This document shows, one piece after another, positions 63,872 through 64,000 of a DNA stretch of 64,000 nt; the first letter of the stretch is position 1, and every line of letters begins with the position of its first letter. Under the pieces are notes generated by a model. That model was not told where the DNA came from. It worked only from the letters and a program-made list of their open reading frames with translations, and ran no database searches. The position numbers and the translations under genes are program-made. The stretch covers positions 17,783 to 81,782 of the forward strand of contig JAFWEW010000040.1 of assembly GCA_017512725.1 (NCBI GenBank). The letters run 5' to 3'. This DNA is from Solobacterium sp. GTDB lineage: Bacteria; Bacillota_I; Bacilli_A; Erysipelotrichales; Erysipelotrichaceae.

Positions 63872-64000
63872 AATGAAGTTCCTCGATGAGGAAAGTCAGA
63901 TCGGTGCAGTTACCGCAAATCCAGTATGCGTCGTCAAGGGACGATGAACTGCCGGATTATCAGATGTAGCCCTGAGTAACCAGGGAGAACAAGAGGACGA
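63872..64000 (+). ncRNA. Possible structured RNA, cut by the window end
   Basis: The last 130 bases have no convincing frame and several nested pairings: TTCCTC/GAGGAA, GTGCAGTT/AACTGC around CGTCGT/ACGATG, and CCCTG/CAGGG. GAGGAAAGTC near 63890 recalls the P4 segment of RNase P RNA, but the neighbouring bases do not follow the type B pattern. Orientation and class are uncertain. The 63675-63871 gap to its left shows no gene. Confidence 0.3.

Noticed and set aside
63872..64000. RNase P RNA (rnpB)
   Set aside because: Only GAGGAAAGTC matches; the expected GTCC and following type B segments are absent in what is visible.
1..64000. CRISPR array, tRNA or rRNA genes, intact insertion sequences
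   Set aside because: No regular direct repeats, no tRNA cloverleaf or rRNA segment and no transposase frame were recognised.

Overview
The window looks like chromosomal DNA from a Bacillota (Firmicutes) bacterium of moderate GC. The evidence is the gene order rplJ-rplL-(RsmC-like methyltransferase)-rpoB-rpoC, an L10 leader with attenuator, strong AGGAGG-type ribosome binding sites, many U-tailed hairpin terminators, and the families present (DegV, PTS EIIBC, M16C peptidase, SPFH/Arc pair, SdpI-like protein). Erysipelotrichia is my best guess, but it is inferred from the overall mix and not from a marker gene. No tRNA, rRNA, CRISPR array or complete insertion sequence was recognised.

Layout. 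1-2.7 kb: two 2-hydroxyacyl-CoA dehydratase subunits, one cut by the window edge. 2.8-8 kb: DegV, a monofunctional peptidoglycan glycosyltransferase and a large propeller/HD-GYP sensor. 8-10.4 kb: a small protein, a Gfo/Idh/MocA oxidoreductase, a decayed potassium-channel fragment and two divergent tiny genes that join a double-glycine leader to a CxxC/CxxC knuckle. 10.4-15 kb: a beta-helix surface protein, a HAD phosphatase, a PTS EIIBC without the usual phosphocysteine and a DUF4143 remnant. 15-18.6 kb: nrfA-ccs1-ccsA, for ammonia-forming nitrite reduction and its cytochrome c maturation. 18.9-20.2 kb: an AT-rich AAA ATPase. 20.3-25.6 kb: vWA protein, macro-domain protein, envelope proteins and a degenerate alpha/beta hydrolase. 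26-28 kb: a small accessory cassette with three TIR domains in two proteins, preceded by about 400 bases of non-coding sequence with hairpins.

28-38 kb: M16C peptidase, FAD-dependent oxidoreductase, a four-gene lipase-like/membrane cluster and an intact voltage-gated channel. 38-48 kb: the transcription/ribosome core. 48-52.7 kb: a lipoprotein, then STAS protein, MATE transporter fused to a HATPase domain, SdpI-like and MgtC-like proteins. 52.7-53.7 kb: a RiPP-like precursor with a radical-SAM/SPASM maturase lacking its radical-SAM half. 53.9-57.3 kb: NifX-SlyD fusion, patatin, 2-hydroxyacid dehydrogenase and a DUF1287 protein. 57.3-63.7 kb: SPFH/Arc operon with a palindrome on its promoter, a P-loop protein, a zinc-ribbon membrane metalloprotease-like protein and a membrane-anchored protein. 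The last 130 bases may be part of a structured RNA.

The best candidates for undescribed biology are the TIR cassette, the paired double-glycine zinc-knuckle peptides, the truncated RiPP locus and the MATE-HATPase/STAS pair. All functions are inferred from sequence reading alone; no database search was possible.
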